Assembly (NCBI GenBank): GCA_026261815.1
Contig: JAMPIT010000300.1
Coordinates: 1,116,001 to 1,180,000, forward strand
Reading direction: 5' to 3'
Length of the DNA: 64,000 nucleotides
From: Monarcha castaneiventris obscurior
Taxonomy: Eukaryota; Chordata; Aves; Passeriformes; Monarchidae
Made by a program: the position numbers and the translations under genes. Positions 10,661 through 22,445 of the stretch are shown here, piece after piece; the first letter of the stretch is position 1, and each line of letters starts with the position of its first letter. Under the pieces are notes generated by a model. The model had not been told where the DNA came from. It saw only the letters and a list, made by a program, of their open reading frames with translations, and searched no databases.

Positions 10661-13600
10661 CTGTACTTCGAATCTTCACAATTTATCAGTGGAAAGAATA
10701 AAAATAAAATATATATGTTAATGCTGCAAGTTTCAAAAGTCTAGCCTGTCTCTTTGCTGAAGCAGTAGAAGAAAACACTGAAATAGAAATAATTAGGGAA
10801 GGAGGGAATCATGGGCAGCCTCAGCACAGCAAAACCCATGAGGAGGCACTTGCCCCGCTCTTCCAGTCCCCTGGGGCTTGCTCCTGCTCGCCCTGGCTAC
10901 CTAGGGAATACCAAGTCCTTGGATTAGGAACACGATTTACAAAGAGACCTTGTGGAATGGAAAGGAAAAAAAAAAAGAAAAAAAAGCCTGAGCTGATTTA
11001 AAGAAACCTGGAGTGAATAAATTAGTGGGGGAACGGAAACGAGGAGATGGAATTACACGGGAGCATTACATAAAAGCAGCTGACGTCTGACTCTTGCAAT
11101 TAATTCAAATTGGGCTGAGCCTGGGCTTTGGGGAAGAGTAACGGGTGGGCGGTGGTGAGAGGCAGAATGAGCAGTCGTGCACTGAGCTGGAGGGTGGTGC
11201 GTGGCTGCACTCCCCACTGGGGCTGGGTTTAATGAAGAGTCATGCTTGAGACCTGTAAGGATATACCAGGGAAACTCCTCAGTGTTAGGGGGGCTGGAAG
11301 GATAAAGAGAGGGGCATGGGCAGAGCAGAATCACGGAGAGGGAGATGTGCTTGCAGCTCTCTGATGGCTCCTTGGCTCACAGGCAGCCTTTCCACTGTTC
11401 CCTCTAAATCTGGAACAGGCCGTGCCTGAAGGTGACTTCAGGGCGTGACCTGGGGCTGGAAGGACCTCCTGGGTCACCAAGCCCATGCCCTGCTCTCGCA
11501 GCCCCAGCGTCTCACGGGCATTGCCTGTAGCAGTGGCTCCTCCTGGGGAAAGTGGTCCAGTGAGCCATAGCTTTCCTGGCCAGGGCTCCTGGCCACCAGC
11601 ACTGCACACAGGCACAGAGACACAAGAGCAGGGAGTGACCTCAGCTGCATCTCCTATAACCTGGAAAAGGCTGTGGGAAAGGGGGAATGGGGCAGTGGTC
11701 ACCCATGAGAGGCCATTGCACAGTGCAGCTCAGAGCCAAGGGCACTGGTAAATCCCAAGGAGCCTCCTCAGCCTCTGAGTGCCAACACCTGTGATGGCCT
11801 CGCTCCCCGTTAGCTCCGGAGCTTTGGGAAGAAGCTCAGGGGCACAGCAAGGTTCTCCCATGAGCAGAAGCATCCCCTGGATCTCAGGCACTCAGGGACT
11901 CCCCAGCTCCACCAGGCTTCCCCTGGTCACTGCCTTTTCTACAGACACTTGCTCCACGTGCACAGCGCGGCTCCCACTGAAGCTGACACTGCTCATCCTG
12001 CTCATTTCTGTTCCCAAAGTGTCCTGTTTCATCCCAGTCCCCAGTCCTCCAAGTGCTCTAACCTTTGGGTGGCCTCTGCTCCCCAGGCCAGAACCATACC
12101 CAAAACCTGCCCATTCCCATGAGCTGGAGACAGAAACAGGCACAAGATGATTCTGATGACCAAGAAGTTTTGTGCAGGGATGGCTGAATTTGGGGTGAAC
12201 ACAGAGCTCGTGAGCAGAGCCCCGTGGACTCCGGCAGCCCCTGGGCTGCTGCTCCAGCCCAGCTCTGAATTCAGGACAGCACTCCCGCGATTGGAGCAAT
12301 CTTCTGCAGCCTTTGTGTTTGATAATCTGAGATCTGTGGGAGTCTCTACTTCATAATCCATATATCTTGTGACCCTCTGGAAGCCTGACAACTATTTCAT
12401 GCTCGGATGGCTCCTTGCTCATCTTCGTCTGTGCGAGAGGAGCGTGTCCTGACTGGCACAGGAGTAGCTCATATTTCCATCACGTCCAGACAGTGATTAA
12501 ATGTCTTCAGCCAAGCACAAGGCAACTTTAACTGGGTTTATTCTCTGGGGACTGGGAGGACTGGGAATGAGGCCAGAGGAAGATGCAGAAGACCCCAGGC
12601 CAGGCAGAGGCTGGAAAACAATGCTGAGAGACAGGTTTGGCACCTCCAGCAAATCTCACCAGAGCCTGCTGGGAAATGGAACTTACCTGAAAACCAGCAC
12701 TGCCCCACGTGCCCCAGGGTCCCCTGGGCTGGGAGGGTCCCTTCTGGGTGGCCAGGCCAGAGCAAGGGGTCTCTGAGCCTCTCACACCCCTCCTGTGATG
12801 CCTCCTGGGGGAGGGTTAATCAGGATGGGGAGGGAAACTGAGGCACAGGCAGATCCATTTGCTTTCCTTGAGCTGTTCTTGGTCTGACTGTGCAATGTAA
12901 AGCCCCCCATGGCTCCACCCTGCTCCTGGCACTACACCCTGGCAGAATTCCTGGTCCCACCATCCAGCACCACCCCACCAGGTCCTGCAGCTCTCCAGGC
13001 TCAGCAGGGCTTGGAGCAGTGCCCAGGCAGGAGCAAAGGTGGGTTGGCTATGCAGGTACAAAGCTCTGGGCACAAATAAAACCCACTAATAGAAAAATGG
13101 TACAAAGGGAGCCAGGCTCTCGGGGCCAGGCTGGGAGTGAGAGCAGTAAATTGGAGGATAAAGCAGTGGCTGCTGGTCAGCCTCTATTTCACCCTTTCAA
13201 GCTGCAGTAAAGAGGAAATGCTTTTTTCCCAGATTCGTGCTATCATCACTAAACCTTGTGTATGTAGAGAGTGTATTTCATGTCCTCATGGGCTTTGCAG
13301 TCAATTGAATGCTTCTAGCGCTCTCCCCCACTGCTTTCCTTGCTCTGGATGCTAAAACATGCTCTTCCCTGGGATCGGGAGCCAGGCACGCTGCCACTGG
13401 GATGGGCGTCTGAGCAGGCACCAAAGGTTGTGGGAATCAACCATTTAAAGAGAAATTATGGCTCTGGGCCCCTTTTCACTTCTGATTTCCTGATGTTATC
13501 GCAGGTATTTGTCCTTCAGGGACTGTTGGCATCCTGAGGCACCCATATCACATGCACAGCCCGAGAAAAGAGACCAGCGTTCCCCCAGGATGATGCCACA

Positions 13601-14527
13601 GGGTGCAGAGAACCCTCAGCATGTCACACAGAAGCATCCAGGAACATTTTGGCTGCGCACGGTGTTCTGCAAACACAACCTGTGAATTGGCAGTGCAGCA
13701 CCAGGAGATAAAACCAGATCATATTTCAATATTTTCACAATTTTCAAGGCAGTTCCTTGAACACCAGGGACAGTGTAGGGTTTGTGAACCCTCTCCCTCT
13801 CCATGCTGCCATTTCCAAACACCGATAAACTCCTGGTGCTCCCAGACAGCCCCATCACCCCTCCTGTAGATGCTGCAGATTAAAACCCACTGAGAAGTGC
13901 TTTTCCAGGGGCTGGAACAGGGATGGTTGGCACAGCTGCTGTAAGAGGTCAGGAGTTTCCATGTGCCTCCCACCTCCACCTTCCTGCAGCTCCCCATGGC
14001 TCCTCCAGTGCAGCCCCAGCCTTGCTCCTGCGGCCAGGGCTAGGGGGGAAAATCAGACAAGGGTCACAGGAGGATCACAGCAACAGCCCAGCAGGAAAAA
14101 TTCATTTCCCCATCCCGTGGCAATAGCCCAGGCCTGGATTTGTGGGAGTAGACATGAACACACCCCAAATTCTGCTGCCACAACCCCAGCCCCGTGGCCA
14201 CCTGCCCCAGCTCTGGATGGATTTGCAAAGACAAAGGAAATCACGGGAGAAGAGCACCAGGAATAAACTCATACAGGAATTCGAGAGAGGCCTGGCTCTT
14301 TCTCCCACCTGCCAGCCCTGCTCTGAAATTCTCTGTGTTTTGGTAACTCAATTTTTTCCTTGCTCTTATGAGAAGAACGTGATGAAGTTCAGTCTGATGT
14401 GCCCTCTGAGGGCTCCCATGCTCTTGGGTGTCCACAAGCAGCTGGAATCTCTTTTTGTAGAGAGGTCTGATGGTGTGGGAGAGGGAGATGAGACTCCCAA
14501 GCACTGATCTACCTTTCTCAATCCACC
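10661..14527. other. unique sequence, no gene recognised
   Basis: It includes an A-rich run at 10961-10985. A short segment at about 11450-11500 faintly resembles a LINE end in antisense, but is too weak to call. Open frames up to about 136 codons overlap on both strands. The 12.5-13.1 kb part is GC-rich, without island-level CpG. Confidence 0.45.
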
Positions 14528-14765
14528 TCCTCCATCCAGACCTTCCCAGCCTCCTTCTTGACCTCCATCCAGACCTTCAGAGCCTCCATATAGGTCTCCC
14601 CAGCCTCTTTTCCAACCTCTATCCAGACCATACCAGCCTCCATCAAGATCTTCCCAACCTCCATCCAGACCTTCCCAACCTCCATCCAGACCTTCCCAGC
14701 CTCTTTTCCATCCTCCACCCAGACCTTCCCGCTGTCCTCCCCAGACCTTCCCTCTGCCCTCCCCA
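14528..14765. repeat. 21-bp minisatellite
   Basis: A degenerate tandem array has a consensus close to 'cctccatccagaccttccca' plus one base. The best copies lie at about 14650-14710. The unit is a multiple of three, so the minus strand stays open and reads as repeated VWMEVGK-like heptads. This produces the 238-codon minus-strand frame from 15082 to 14366. Copies diverge toward both ends, with interspersed 'cctcttttcca' variants. I regard the open frame as a by-product of the array. Confidence 0.8.
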
Positions 14766-15099
14766 GAGGTCAGAGTTTGTCCAAGGACTTTGGTGTTGGC
14801 CATTGGCCTTGGAGGAGCCATTTTCCCAGGAAAACGAAGCGTCACGTTGGCTCCATCCATATGTCTGGTAGAACCATGAAATATTACAGAAGATTGAGAT
14901 TTATCAGTTCGGACAGATTGGCCTCTTTTGCTGGGCCTATAAAAGCTCTGAATGATGCCATCCATCACGAGCTGGACAGCAGCAGCTCTGACTGAGACCA
15001 GGCAATTTTGCATCGCTGGGGCCAAGTGCCAATTCCTTAAGTAATCCCAAGTTTCATTACAGATGCAGCCAGAGGAGGGCAAAGCTTTGAATTTTTTTT
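14766..15099. other. unique sequence, no gene recognised
   Basis: A short C/T-rich lead-out from the minisatellite is followed by mixed unique sequence, ending in a T-run at about 15092-15101. No exon, LINE or RNA gene was recognised. Confidence 0.45.
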
Positions 15100-15410
15100 T
15101 TAAAGTCAGCTGCAGGACACTTGCAAGTTACGATGGAATTGATGGTGGATGACTAGTTAAAATTAATTATAGCCATAATTAAGAATATTCAGGAAGAAAA
15201 CCACAGGAAAATGATCCATGGAAGAATATTTTCTATAGTCACATTTTAAAATGCAGCAAAACTTTGCAGCTGCTTTATTAAATTAAATAATAAGCCTTGT
15301 ATTTTTCTTGCATGGCTTTGGAGAGTTTCTAATGGAGGGGGCTGCTAGATGAGGCATTTCAGAGGAAATCAAATAACCTCATAAATAAATGAGCTTTCTT
15401 TTTTTTTCAG
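15100..15410. other. AT-rich unique block ending in a splice-acceptor-like tract
   Basis: The block holds many TAAT/ATTA motifs and no repeat I recognise. It ends with a long pyrimidine run and CAG at 15396-15410, the form of a strong 3' splice site. From 15411 the + strand is open for about 120 codons, but that frame soon enters the short tandem repeat at 15592. A conserved element, an exon edge or chance are all possible. Confidence 0.3.
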
Positions 15411-15591
15411 GGCAGAACTGTATTCATTACAATATTCATAGAGCATCACATTACGGGGAAAAAGAGGCAGGAGGAGCCTCCGGGCTGTTCCTGCATCCTG
15501 AGGACAAACTTCTCCAAGCTGCCAGCTCCTTACTGTGACCTCATCCTGCCTGTGGCTGCAGCAGGGCAGCTCCTGCAAAACCTGCAGGACA

Positions 15592-15664
15592 GAGAGACAG
15601 GGACACAGGACACAGGACAGGGGGACATGGGGACACAGGACACAGGGACACAGGACACAGGGAG
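15592..15664. repeat. short GGACACA-type tandem repeat
   Basis: Units of about 7 and 14 bases, built from 'ggacaca', 'ggacacagg' and 'gacaggg', repeat imperfectly. The array is compact, purine-rich on the + strand, and contains no stop codon in one + frame. The flanks are unique. Confidence 0.75.
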
Positions 15665-18600
15665 GTGGCTGCTCCTGACCCTCCCTCAGCATCCCCACCC
15701 CATTACCCTGAGCAGGGATCACACCACTCACTGTGGGGTTGCTGTTTTCAGCACTTGGGGGACTTTGTAGGAGTGAGGTGCCACAAACACCTGCCCCAGG
15801 AGCAACTCCACAGCACAGCTAGTGCCAGGCACGTGGCACCTCTCGTGGCTCCTTGCTGATCACCCAACCCTGCTACATTTGGATTGTGGGGACGCAAGCA
15901 GGAAAATGAAATTTTTGAAGTGATTTGAAAGCACTAAAGCTGCACTTAATACAAAAGGCAGCTCAGAATCCCAGGGAATCTTCGTTTAACCAACTTCTGT
16001 CTCAGTGCAAAGCACACAGAGCCCGCACAAAGGGTCTGCAGGTTTTGGATGCCAAGAAACAGGTAATGGCTGAGGAACCTTTTCTTCCCATGACACCAGG
16101 AGGTTCCACAAGTAACAGCAACAGCCTCAGCACCATCATCAGCTGTTGGGGCTGTGGCTCGCTGATGGATTGAAGACACAGTCCTGGGAATGGTGAGAAT
16201 GTCTGCAAGCTCTCACTTTCCTCTGTTCGAACACCAACCTCTAGGGAAAACCCAAAATTAAATCATCACAGCACATTAGAGTGGAGGAAACCAGCATTTG
16301 GGCCCTTTCTGGATACTGGTCCAGCATCTGTGTGTGCTCCTCCCTGCCAGCCCCACAGGGACACTTTGTGGGGCAGAGGCTTCTGCCAACCTCGGATCGC
16401 AAACCATTGGAAAATTGATACCAGGGAATTGCTCTCCAAAATTTCCTCAGGGACATGTGGCTTTTTGGCCGTGAGCTGAGTGCTGCAGTGAGCCAAGAGC
16501 CCCCAGCTCAGGATGCTGCTGCCCAGGTCTGTGTGTGCCATGGGGCTGTTATCCCAAGGATAAAGGTCTTCAGGGTGCCCAGGTGAAGGGAAGCGTGGGC
16601 CGTGTCCTGCACATCCCAGCAGGGCAGTGGTTTCCAGACCCTGCTCCCTCCACGCTGCTGCTCTGAGCTGGGCAAGTTTCTGCCCTCACATCCCACCCCT
16701 CCCCTGCTCCCTCGAGTGCCCAAAGAGAGTTGCAGGCACAAAGGTGACAAACTACAGCTTCCAGAGCATCCACACCAAGAGGTTCCAGAATTTTAGCTGT
16801 AGTTGGATTTTTCACTGGTGGATTTTCAACAGAAGAGCCCTGCTTTTCTATTCCGCACATTCCTCTACTCAACAGCCCGATTTCCTCCTGACAAAGAAAT
16901 TCATTAAGAAACTTTCAAGTTGATCCCAACCATGGCAGTGAGTTGAAATTGCTCAAATCATCTCCAGAAAACCCTCTTACAATACATCCATCTCTGTCTG
17001 TCTTCGCATCCTCCTGGTAACTGAGTCGAACTCGTAATGATCCATGAGCCTCCTGCCTGTTTAGTCCAGCTCTGGCATTCCCCATACCTGTCACAGCAGA
17101 AATACATTCTCCCAAATTTATTTCCAGGCAGTATTTCTGTCCTCAGGTTGTTTCTCTCAGCCACTCTCTTTCATGTGATAATTGTAGGAGAATTTGCAAA
17201 ACCTTTCCCCAAGATTCCTGTTCCTGTGCAAAGTAGGCAGGTGGAGGAAAGGAGGGATTGGAGCAGAGCATCCACTGCTCTGGGGAGTCAGGTGATGTCC
17301 TGCAGGCCAGGGAGTAGCCGTGGCAGATCCAGCATGGCCATGAGGATGAGGAGCTGGAGCTGGCCTTGCCCAAACCATGGTCCCCAAAGGGCTGAGCTGT
17401 GGTTCATTAGCCAAAGAAGAAAGGGCTAATTTTAGACTGGGTGGTAATTAAAAAACATTGTATTATCTTCCTGTGCTAAACCAGCCAGTCACGATCTTTG
17501 GGTAAACCAGCAGTTAAATGAGGGGCTGACGGGGAGTTATAATAAGGAAAGACAATGGCATCATTATATTGGGATTTATCTTCCTGAGACAGGATTGTCC
17601 TCATTATTCAGAAGCGGTGTACCCAAAAGCCACTAATAAGGCTCCCTCCCAGGATGGAGATAAATCCCAAACCTTTCTGAGACTTTTGAATGTAAATGCT
17701 CTGTGGCATTCAAAGTGCCCTTTGATTCCAGCAGGCTCATCCCTTGTGCCAGCACTGCCGGTCCTGCTGGAGACTGAACAGGCTTTGGGGTCTTCGCAGT
17801 CCGGAACAGGGCAATGATGTTCTGCTGGGACAAGGGGGTCAGGCTCCTACAGCAGAGACACATTTGGATCAGCTCGGGAGGGAGCTGGGGAGTCCCACGG
17901 GGATGGGACTCAGCCACTTAAATTGCTGTGGCTGTGGTGGCCACACCTGGGAGCAAACACCCGCAGGGAACCAGATCATCTCTGTGGGACACAGAGGCTC
18001 TCAGTCTGATGCAGATCAAGGGTAATTGGCAAACTGTTTTCTGAAATGCAGCAAGGAAGGAATTGGAGAGCTTCGGGCAGGGCAGAGAAATTTGTAGCGT
18101 GATAAAGTGGCCGCTGTGCCCCGTCCTTCTCAGTGAGCTGGGAGCAGCTCAGCTCTTTGGTGTTTTGTGGCACAATTAAATTGCATCGACCAAAAGAACT
18201 CCTTCCCTTCCATCATGCAGGAAACTCTGTGCTTCAAAAATACGTCAGAGGCTTTCTTTGTAATGCTACAAAATACCAGGGTAAGTTAAATATCCCTCCA
18301 TGGGTGGGAGGGCCACGTTGTTTCAGTTGCTGTGCTCTCACCTTTAGCCTGCTCAAATGAAGAAAAATTCCTGATAAAAGCCATAGGTGTTGGAATAAAT
18401 TTGGAAAGGCAAATCAGTTCAGCAGCAAGGTGGGAAACATGAATTTCTGGGTTTGCATTTAAAAGGGCTCGGGATGTACAAGCAGCCTGGGGCTGGTTCC
18501 TGGTGTCCCCACCCCAACATCAGCCAGCTTTTCTGTGGGTTGGGAAGATGGGGTGTAACTCAGCAGAAAGGATGGGCTGCCCACTTCCCAACCTCCGGCG

Positions 18601-19379
18601 CAGACCCAACTCCCTCAACAGCGCCAAAGCTGCCAAACCCCAGTGCTGTGGCACAGCCCACTTCACCCACCCAGTCTATTGCCCACCAGAGCTGCTGGTA
18701 CAGGAGAGCTGGGGGAGGAGCAGCCCAGCAGGGTCTTTTTTAAAGTGGTAGTGAAACCATGAAAGACCTTTTAATGCAGGAGAACTCATAAATGGGGGTG
18801 TCCTGCCCTGCCATCAGGAAGGCAAACCCTGAGCATGCGCAGGGTGGGAAATGTTGGCAAATTTCTCATCAAGCTGAGGTCAGGGTCATTTTCAATAAGA
18901 AAAATACATTTACTGAGAGCTTCAGGATGACCATTGTGACAGACCCGCGGGAGGCACATTGGGTGAGGTGGGATATGAACTGGAGCTGATACTGATGAGA
19001 TTGTTTTCATTGCTGGAGCCTTTGTGGAGAGCAGCCCTGCCCAAGCAGCCCTCATGCTGATGAAGGGATTTCTATTGTGGTAGCAGTGGCATTTTTCTGA
19101 GCTTTGAAAGTCCAGAATGCCACAAATTTGATGACAAAAGCTTCCTAACCAGTATCCCTGCTTCTTTCTCCCATGGCAAACAGCTCTGGCAAACCATGGC
19201 TGTGAGACTGCAAGTGCTGAGTGCCAGGTGCCCATGTCACAGCCCCCTCGGGCTCAGCATCATCCACATCCACCGAGTAATTAAACCCCATGGTTAATTT
19301 ATCCAATACTCCCCTGGAGCAGCAGAGAAGCAAACAGCATCCAGCCCCAGCCCCACTGCCCAGTCCCCTGGGCTACGCA
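15665..19379. other. unique sequence, no gene recognised
   Basis: An AT-rich segment at about 17420-17640 has repeat-free, enhancer-like composition. The remainder is mixed. No LINE fragment could be recognised despite scanning for CR1 3'-end blocks. Open frames are below about 150 codons and overlapping. Confidence 0.45.
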
Positions 19380-19720
19380 ACGCTGTGCTCTCTCCTCCAA
19401 AATGTTTATCTTAACAAACCCATTTAATGATTGCTGGTTTCTATTTCACCATTCAGGAATGAAAACCTCTTAAATAAATATTTAATGACTCCTATTGGGT
19501 GCAGGGATGATAATGGGGCTGGTAGGCACAGGGAGCCATGCACCCGCAGATAAAACCTCCGGCAAAATGAGGGCTCTTGTTTTATTGCTCCCGACGTTAT
19601 AAAAAGATTGTCTCTGCTATTAGAGCTTCCTGGAGGATTTCTCTGGGATAAAATCTCCAGCTAGCAGAATTTAATCAGTTAGGGATGAGAAATAGATTTC
19701 AGGTGGCACCAGCTTTTAAA
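19380..19720. other. AT-rich unique block, conserved-element candidate
   Basis: The block contains 'aacaaacccatttaatga' at about 19415, 'taaataaatatttaatgac' near 19472, and 'ttataaaaagattgtctct' near 19597, in an otherwise repeat-free AT-rich context. There is no open frame of note. It is flagged only for its composition and for the lack of repeats over more than 300 bases. Confidence 0.28.
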
Positions 19721-20146
19721 TAGGTGTAATGTTGTTTCTGCAAATACAGTGCCTGCTCTGCTAATAGAGCGCCCTGCAGACACCACCTGCCAGTCCTGAC
19801 CATGCACTGTGGGCACAGAGTGCTTTGGTGCCCATGCAGAGAGGCTGGGAGTGTGCTGGTCCATCCTCCATTCCCTATGGACCTCAGGGAAGCGCTCCAG
19901 CCCAGGGACAGCAGAGCAAATTAACAAGGAACTAATTAACAGGAGGCTGGCACTGTGTGGGCTTCAGGTACAGCATGTTTGGATGGGAGAAAACCTTTAT
20001 TTAAGGGTAAAACCACGGGGGCTGGGTTTTGATGGTTTGCTCCATCCTCTGCTCTGGCATTTGGAGGGGCACAACCCCTTACCTGCCCCCACGGCCAGAG
20101 AGAGGTTTCAGGTATGGTGTGATCCCAAAAGCATAACCCAAAAAAC
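19721..20146. other. unique sequence, no gene recognised
   Basis: Mixed-composition sequence between an AT-rich block and the AGGGA array. A 134-codon + strand frame starting at 19809 runs into the array and owes its length to it. No motif or repeat family was recognised. Confidence 0.45.
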
Positions 20147-20208
20147 GGGAAGGGAAGGGAAGGGAAGGGAAGGGAAGGGAAGGGAAGGGAAGGGAAGGGA
20201 AGGGAAGG
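20147..20208. repeat. (AGGGA)n pentanucleotide microsatellite
   Basis: About twelve perfect copies of the five-base unit GGGAA (equivalently AGGGA) lie in a row. The + strand is all purine. The lack of interruptions suggests recent or ongoing length change. It opens frames on both strands that read as GREGK-type or SLPFP-type repeats. Confidence 0.95.
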
Positions 20209-22134
20209 CTTAGGCTGGCAGAGCACGTGGCCCCAGCCACAGCAGATGTTCCTGTGGGCTGAGAAGCTGTTTTACCTGCTGGCCTGTGATCACAGCAGCT
20301 TTGAGCTAATGGCCCTGGAAGCCCCCTGCGAGGAGGAGAGGCTCCATCTGCACCCAGGACAGGCTGGGGACCCTCATGGTGGCAGCTGAGCCGTGCAGGA
20401 CTGGGTGGCTCTGCCCAGAGGAGGCTGTCCCAGCTCGGTGCTGGGGTTCTCCCCTCCTCCTGTCCTTCTTCCTGCCATCCCTGCCTTGACCAAGTGAAGT
20501 TCAGCTATTACACAGTGTCAGGAGATGAATTACATGAAATTATAATTACATTCCCCTTGCCTGCTCTGGGAAAAATGCAAAAGGTCACCCATTCCCTTGC
20601 TGCCTGAACTTTAATATGTTAGACCACTTACAGACACTGCCATGGTGGTTACATGGGGCCAGGCAGAGAGGAGGCATAGGCACTCACCAGTTTTTCCTCT
20701 TCTGAGGGACTGGCTTTATCTGGGGACAGCCAGAGCCACGCTGAGCTTTCAGAGCCAGGCTTTGCTGGAGGGCTCAGCACCCCCAGCACTGAGGCCAGAC
20801 AAGTGACTAATTCCTGAAGCTGGAGGGCCTGCAGCTGGTTTTGGGGGCTGCCACACCAGCACACAGCAGCTTTCTCATCTCCCAGCCTGGAAACTGTGGT
20901 GACTTCAGGAGTAGCAATGCCTGGGTGGGTGTGGGCAGTTGGTAGCACAAGAGAGCCCAGAACCACACAGAACTTGGGGCTGTGCATCTCACAGGCCTCT
21001 GTGGAGGCTTTCCCTACCCCTTCAGCCTCCCAAAGTGAATCCCTGAGCATAACTGCCCTGCTAAAAGCCTTTAGGTACCTTTCAAAGACACATGAGCAAG
21101 CACTGTGGTTACTAACACGTGCTGGGATGAGATGCAGCACTGAACACCTGAAGCAGATTTGCTGCCACGTTGCCTCAAGCCAGCCCTGGAGGTTGCTTTA
21201 GGCACACCTTTAGACCTGAAACCTGGTGACAGCGACCAGCACAAGCCATGGGGTTGGGGGTAGGAGCAGAGTGCAGGGCTGAGTCCCTCAGGGCAGACAC
21301 AGGCCCCAGGCTCAGCCCCCCTCATAAGGTGAGAAGCCAATTTCCTGCTTTTCACAGCAATTTCCTTCAACTCCTGTGGCTACCAGCTGCTCTACTGATT
21401 GTAAATAAATACAAGGGGAGCTTGGCCCAAAATAGAAAGCAGAGAAACCTCCCTAGCTCAATAAACTATAATGAGCCCTTGCAGGCAGGGAAGCTGTAAT
21501 TTGCATGACCAGCTCTCTCCTCAGGACACGGGCCTGGCTGGGCTCTGGCTGGCATCCATCCATCGAGGTCCAGCAAGGATGGAAGAAGGAGCCTGGCCCC
21601 GGAGCCCTCTCCTAGGCTGTCCTGCTCCTCTCCCTGCTGCTGCTCGCAGGCTGGTCCCTCTGGATGTGGCTGAACCCTGCCATGTATTCCCAGGGTCTCC
21701 TCCCTTTGTGCCCTACCCTAATCTGAGGCACATTGCATTTACAGCTCCCCACAGCAGAGATGCTCACTCAGAGCACAGCCCTGGCAGAGGGCATAGCTGT
21801 GGTTGGTTCCATCATAAAACACCATAAAACCCCCAGTCTGGGTGAAATGAGTGCCTGCAAGCACATCCCTTCTCCCTCCCCCCATCCTGCCGTGTCCTCT
21901 GAGGCCACAGCTCCTCCTGCCCCCCCTACCAGTACTGGGATACCCCTCTGTCCCTGTCCCACAGAAAAAGCAACATCCTCTCTCCCTCTGGTTCCTAAAG
22001 GAGCTCTGGGAGCTCTGTGGCTTTGTATGCCTGAAGGCTCCCACAGGAGTTAAAAAGGGATTTTCTAAAGCAGCCAATAGATTTGCATGAGACCCCATTT
22101 ATAATCGAGATGGATGGGGTTAGCCACAGGAAAA
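20209..22134. other. unique sequence, no gene recognised
   Basis: This is mixed sequence with moderately GC-rich parts near 20330-20480 and 21540-21720. A minus-strand frame of 163 codons ends at 20649 but has no recognisable domain or flanking splice signals. Confidence 0.45.
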
Positions 22135-22445
22135 AGTCACCAAGAGCAGGTGGGATTCAAAAAAGATGGAGAAAGACTTTTTACAAGGACATGGAGTGAC
22201 AGAACAAGGGGGAATGGCTTCATACTGACAGAGGACAGGTTTAGATTATACAGGGAAGTAATTCCTCCCTGTGAAGGTGGGAAGGCCCTGGCACAGAAGC
22301 TGTGGCTGCTCCTGAATCCCTGGCAGTGTCCAAGGCCAGGCTGGACATTGGGGCTTGGAGCAGCCTGGGACAGTGGAAGGTGTCCCTGCCTATGGCAGGG
22401 GGTGGGACTGCATGATCTTTAAGGTCCCTTCCAACTCAAACATTA
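22135..22445 (+). mobile_element. CR1 LINE fragment, 3' end
   Basis: A sense CR1 3' end begins near 'gatggagaaagactttttac' (about 22164). It continues with 'cagaacaagggggaatggct' (about 22200), an 'attcctccctgtgaaggtgg' block (about 22260) and 'cagcctgggacagtggaag' (about 22361). It closes with 'aaggtcccttccaactcaaa' at about 22421. The terminal octamers are replaced by a short AT-rich tail (22443-22475). Confidence 0.88.

Noticed and set aside
11450..11560. A CR1 antisense end
   Set aside because: Only a short resemblance around 'ctggaaggacctcctgggtc' was seen. The following sequence does not continue in consensus order.
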